Below are positions 5,742 to 8,241 of a stretch of DNA of 8,241 nucleotides, one piece after another. The position numbers and the translations under genes are program-made. Source of the DNA: CFX5 sp964568485 (GTDB taxonomy: Bacteria > Chloroflexota > Anaerolineae > Caldilineales > Caldilineaceae); contig CAZMRA010000232.1 of NCBI GenBank assembly GCA_964568485.1, positions 1-8,241 on the forward strand, in the 5' to 3' direction. Position 1 is the first letter of the stretch, and every line of letters begins with the position of its first letter. Under the pieces are notes generated by a model. It ran no database searches. It saw only the letters and a program-made list of their open reading frames with translations, and was not told where the DNA came from.

Positions 5742-6797
5742 TTACCAAATTTCTTGGGGCAATGGGCAGAGCCGGTGACACTCTTCTTGTAGCCAGATGA
5801 CACGACGCACACTCTCTGGTGTGATCTGGAGTGGTGCACCCTGGCGAATGGTCGCGTACAGGTCGTGATAGAAGGCAGCATGACCCGGCGAGGTGTCGTT
5901 GGCGATGTCCCAGCTGTCCTCTTGCCAGGTAAGTGTGTCTGCGTTATAGCTGCGGTTTGGTGTGGGCTGAAGATCGAGTTGGCGAGGGGGCTGGTTTGCC
6001 CAATCTAACCACTTCCAGCGCAACTGCCGGGTGTTGCCAGCCAACCCTCCCTGAGTGCCCATCACAGTCCAGGTATCACCAGGGAACGCCGCACAGCTGC
6101 TGAGCTCAATATCGATCGTCGGGGCGGAGGGTCCCTTGATCATGATTTTGACATGATCGTCCGCATCGCCCAGGGTGAGGGTCCGGTCCAAATGGCAAAA
6201 GACCGTTTCGGGATAGGCGTCGCCAAAGAGTTGCAAGGCCATATCCAGAAAATGGGGACCGGTATTGTTGAGGCTGCCGCCGCCAAATTTTTGTAAAGTC
6301 TGCCAGTCCCAGCGCCGACTAAAACGCGACTCGGTAAGGCGAATCTGCACAATGCGCCCCAGGATGCCCGAACGAATCACCTCACGTACTTTGACGAAGT
6401 CTGGGTGATAACGGCGTTGTTGAAAAATCGACAAAACGTTGCCTGTGCTCTTAACCGCCTCGATCATCCGGTCGGCGTCGGCGAGTGAGGTCGCCATCGG
6501 CTTTTCGCAGACAACGTGCTTACCAGCATTGAGCGCAGCGATGGTAGCATTCGCATGCAAATGGTTAGGCAATGAGACCACGACTAGATCGACGTTGGGG
6601 TCGGAGAGCAATTGTTCGTATTCGGTATAGGCCTGGCACTGAAAGCGGTCAACCGCTTCTTGCCGACGAGCCGGGTCGGCATCAACGACAGCGACGACTT
6701 GATATTGCTCGGTTAAGGGCGCGAGTAAACGGGCGTGAATATCCCACCCGCTGCGTCCCAAGCCGGCAATCCCTACCCGAATTGCTGCTGAGTTCAT
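5742..6797 (-). CDS. Gfo/Idh/MocA family oxidoreductase
   Basis: The 351-residue protein has an N-terminal Rossmann fold with GIAGLGRSG (9-17) for NAD(P) binding, the acidic VVDAD (37-41) after the second strand, and EKPM (98-101) carrying the catalytic Lys99. The C-terminal alpha/beta domain begins near 125 and contains GGGSLNNTGPHFLD (172-185). In inositol dehydrogenase-like members the catalytic Asp sits four residues before the conserved His; here that position is Asn178, while His182 is kept. The enzyme probably oxidises or reduces a sugar or polyol, though the Asn may change activity. AGGAGA (minus strand, 6803-6808) lies five bases before the ATG. It sits between a ROK repressor gene and the isomerase gene on the same strand, probably one sugar-responsive unit. 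Confidence 0.92.
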   Translation of the reverse strand: MNSAAIRVGIAGLGRSGWDIHARLLAPLTEQYQVVAVVDADPARRQEAVDRFQCQAYTEYEQLLSDPNVDLVVVSLPNHLHANATIAALNAGKHVVCEKPMATSLADADRMIEAVKSTGNVLSIFQQRRYHPDFVKVREVIRSGILGRIVQIRLTESRFSRRWDWQTLQKFGGGSLNNTGPHFLDMALQLFGDAYPETVFCHLDRTLTLGDADDHVKIMIKGPSAPTIDIELSSCAAFPGDTWTVMGTQGGLAGNTRQLRWKWLDWANQPPRQLDLQPTPNRSYNADTLTWQEDSWDIANDTSPGHAAFYHDLYATIRQGAPLQITPESVRRVIWLQEECHRLCPLPQEIW

Positions 6798-6840
6798 TGA
6801 TTTCTCCTAATTTTCGTTTCGAAGGCTTTTGGTTAGCTGC

Positions 6841-6870
6841 ATTCTAACGAGAATTGGCCCATCACGCCAA
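6841..6870 (-). promoter_or_regulatory. Possible promoter and small operator upstream of the Gfo/Idh/MocA gene
   Basis: On the minus strand TTGGCG (6865-6870) and TAGAAT (6841-6846) are separated by 18 bases and resemble a sigma70 promoter. The -10 box is overlapped by the inverted repeat ATTCT-AACG-AGAAT (6841-6854), which could be an operator. The gap between the ROK stop and the Gfo/Idh/MocA start is 97-100 bases, room enough for an independent promoter. The call rests on partial consensus matches. Confidence 0.4.
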
Positions 6871-6897
6871 CTGCCTGTTTGATAGATCGCACGTGGG

Positions 6898-8112
6898 TCA
6901 AGCGGTTTGGAAGATAAATTCGCTGGCCCGGCGGAGTACCAAGACGGCTGCCCCAATGGCGCTGGCATCGTTGCCCAAGCTGCTTGGCATGATCTGCGTC
7001 ACCGAGATCGGATAGGAGAGGGCGCGGCGACGAACTTCTTCCTGGAGTGCAGGTAACATGATGTGGCTCATTAAGCCGATGGGGCCGCCGAGAATCACCC
7101 GTTCAGGGTTGAAGAGGTTGATCAAGGTGGCGATAGCAACGCCGAGGTAGCGCGCCGCCTCATCGACGATGTCGCGGGCGAGCGGATCATTTTGTTCGGC
7201 GGCGGTAAAGACCATCTCCGCTGTGATCCGTTCAAGATGGTTGCCCACCATGCTCCAAAGTTGGGAATTGTGCCCTTCACGTAGCCGCGCCCGCGCTTGA
7301 TTGGCAATGGCTGGCTCGGAGACTAATTGCTGCAAACAACCTCGATTGCCGCAACGACAAATTGGGCCATCAGGCAAAATGGTGATGTGCCCCAATTCGC
7401 CTGCGCTCGAGTTGACACCCATATATAGCTCGCCGGCATGTACAACGCCTGCCGAAATGCCACTTCCAATCGAGATGTAGATCAGGTCGCCCAATCGCTG
7501 ATGAGCGCCGTACCAGAATTCGGCGAGCGCACCAACTTTGCTGCGATTGGCAACAAAAGCCGGAATCCCTAATGCATCTTCCACCATGGTCCGGATCGGC
7601 ACGTCGAACCAGCCTACATCGACCGCCGATTTGACCACGCCGCTCGGCATATCCACCAAACCTGGCGTGCCCAAACCTAGCGCGGGCAATAATTTGCTGC
7701 GTTCAAAATCGGCCAGTAGCTGCGTAACACCCGTTTGGAGCGCAGTCACCGCGGCCGTGGGTGAATAATCGGGGATCGAAACATCGAGGCGATGGGTGAC
7801 TACGGCATCCAAATTGGTAATCACAATCCGCCAGTGGTGATCGTGCATCGACGCACCTAGAGCATAGGCTGCGTTTGGGTTAAATTCCAGGAGTGCGGGA
7901 GGACGCCCACCGGTCGAATCACCTAATCCCACATGTTTAGCAACACCAACGCGCAACAGATCTTCCATTAACAAGGCAATGGTTGCCCGGCTTAACCCCG
8001 TCTGCTGCGCCAATTCTGGCCGCGAGAGAATTCTTGAACTTTGCAAAATTTCGAACGCGCGGCTGCGGTTGATCTCCTTCAATAATTCAGGTTGACCAAT
8101 CTTATGCTTCAA
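6898..8112 (-). CDS. ROK family transcriptional repressor (XylR/NagC type)
   Basis: The 404-residue protein has an N-terminal winged helix-turn-helix (about 17-75, with LSRPELAQQTGLSRATIALL and the wing motif GGRPP at 68-72) followed by a ROK domain. The zinc site is intact: ELGH (239-242) and CRCGNRGCL (252-260). Kinase features are missing. The first strand (LGASMHDHHW, 85-94) lacks the DxGGT-type phosphate loop, and the usual END-A-N catalytic segment reads VANRSK (187-192), so it should sense a sugar but not phosphorylate it. The start is TTG (8110-8112) with AGGAT (minus strand, 8119-8123) six bases before it. An in-frame stop (8122-8124) lies just upstream, and the next Met, at 49, would remove most of the HTH. 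It probably represses the Gfo/Idh/MocA and isomerase genes downstream, and perhaps itself. Confidence 0.93.
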   Translation of the reverse strand: MKHKIGQPELLKEINRSRAFEILQSSRILSRPELAQQTGLSRATIALLMEDLLRVGVAKHVGLGDSTGGRPPALLEFNPNAAYALGASMHDHHWRIVITNLDAVVTHRLDVSIPDYSPTAAVTALQTGVTQLLADFERSKLLPALGLGTPGLVDMPSGVVKSAVDVGWFDVPIRTMVEDALGIPAFVANRSKVGALAEFWYGAHQRLGDLIYISIGSGISAGVVHAGELYMGVNSSAGELGHITILPDGPICRCGNRGCLQQLVSEPAIANQARARLREGHNSQLWSMVGNHLERITAEMVFTAAEQNDPLARDIVDEAARYLGVAIATLINLFNPERVILGGPIGLMSHIMLPALQEEVRRRALSYPISVTQIMPSSLGNDASAIGAAVLVLRRASEFIFQTA

Positions 8113-8184
8113 CTGTCGATCCTATCTGTCTGGTCGTTGCGAAACCATCGGCAGGCAAGCGCTAGGTTGCTGGTCCGCAAACGG

Positions 8185-8241
8185 TTATTTGATGTAGCCC
8201 TCCAGGTGCACAAACAGATTCTTCGGCTCAATGAATTCACC
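8185..8241 (-). CDS. C-terminal end of an unidentified protein, cut by window edge
   Basis: On the minus strand an open frame enters from the right edge and reads GEFIEPKNLFVHLEGYIK before TAA (8185-8187). The composition is protein-like, and the position fits a gene directly upstream of the ROK gene on the same strand, with 72 bases between. Only 18 residues are visible, and I do not recognise a family. It may belong to the same sugar-utilisation locus. The spacer 8113-8184 has only a weak bulged hairpin (8151-8174) and no clear terminator. Confidence 0.5.
   Translation of the reverse strand, partial: GEFIEPKNLFVHLEGYIK

Noticed and set aside
8113..8184. Promoter or operator for the ROK gene
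   Set aside because: Several TTGC/GCAA words and a weak bulged hairpin are present, but there is no credible -35/-10 pair or clear palindrome. The only TAGGAT overlaps the ribosome binding site.
1..8241. Mobile elements, CRISPR repeats, tRNA or rRNA genes
   Set aside because: I saw no transposase or integrase, no regularly spaced repeats, no terminal inverted repeats and no cloverleaf-like sequence.

Overview
The window holds nine protein-coding genes, two of them cut by the window edges. All complete genes are metabolic enzymes or small transcription regulators. GC content is moderately high by eye. Start signals are mostly AGGAG-type ribosome binding sites, and promoters look sigma70-like. 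The mix of M42 peptidase, Ldh-type oxidoreductase, HpcH/HpaI aldolase, Gfo/Idh/MocA, TIM-barrel isomerase and ROK regulators would suit a free-living heterotroph. The protein style reminds me of Chloroflexota, but I see no rRNA or marker gene, so that placement is a low-confidence inference.

Layout. Bases 1-837 (+): C-terminal part of an M42 aminopeptidase. 901-1881 (-): a divergent, shortened malate/lactate-type (Ldh_2) dehydrogenase, convergent with the peptidase. 1882-2150: divergent promoter region with two interleaved inverted repeats. 2151-3032 (+): HpcH/HpaI-type aldolase. 3110-3937 (+): aldo/keto reductase, probably co-transcribed with the aldolase. 3938-4115: strong promoter flanked by twin palindromic operators. 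4116-4688 (+): PadR-type regulator. 4689-4848: two back-to-back terminators between convergent genes. 4849-5676 (-): sugar phosphate isomerase/epimerase-like TIM barrel. 5742-6797 (-): Gfo/Idh/MocA oxidoreductase. 6898-8110/8112 (-): ROK-family repressor with a TTG start. 8185-8241 (-): last 18 codons of a further, unidentified gene.

How the genes fit together. The minus-strand block (ROK, Gfo/Idh/MocA, isomerase) looks like a sugar or polyol utilisation unit with its own repressor. The aldolase, dehydrogenase and aldo/keto reductase around the divergent region could handle 2-keto-3-deoxy acids or other hydroxy/keto acids. No dehydratase, kinase or transporter is visible, so no substrate can be named. 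The PadR gene seems to be a separate, autoregulated unit.

I found no mobile element, CRISPR array, tRNA, rRNA or obvious new defence-type system. The most distinctive structure is the PadR promoter: a consensus TTGACA-17-TATAAT promoter bracketed by two identical 15-base copies of a palindromic site exactly 60 bp apart.
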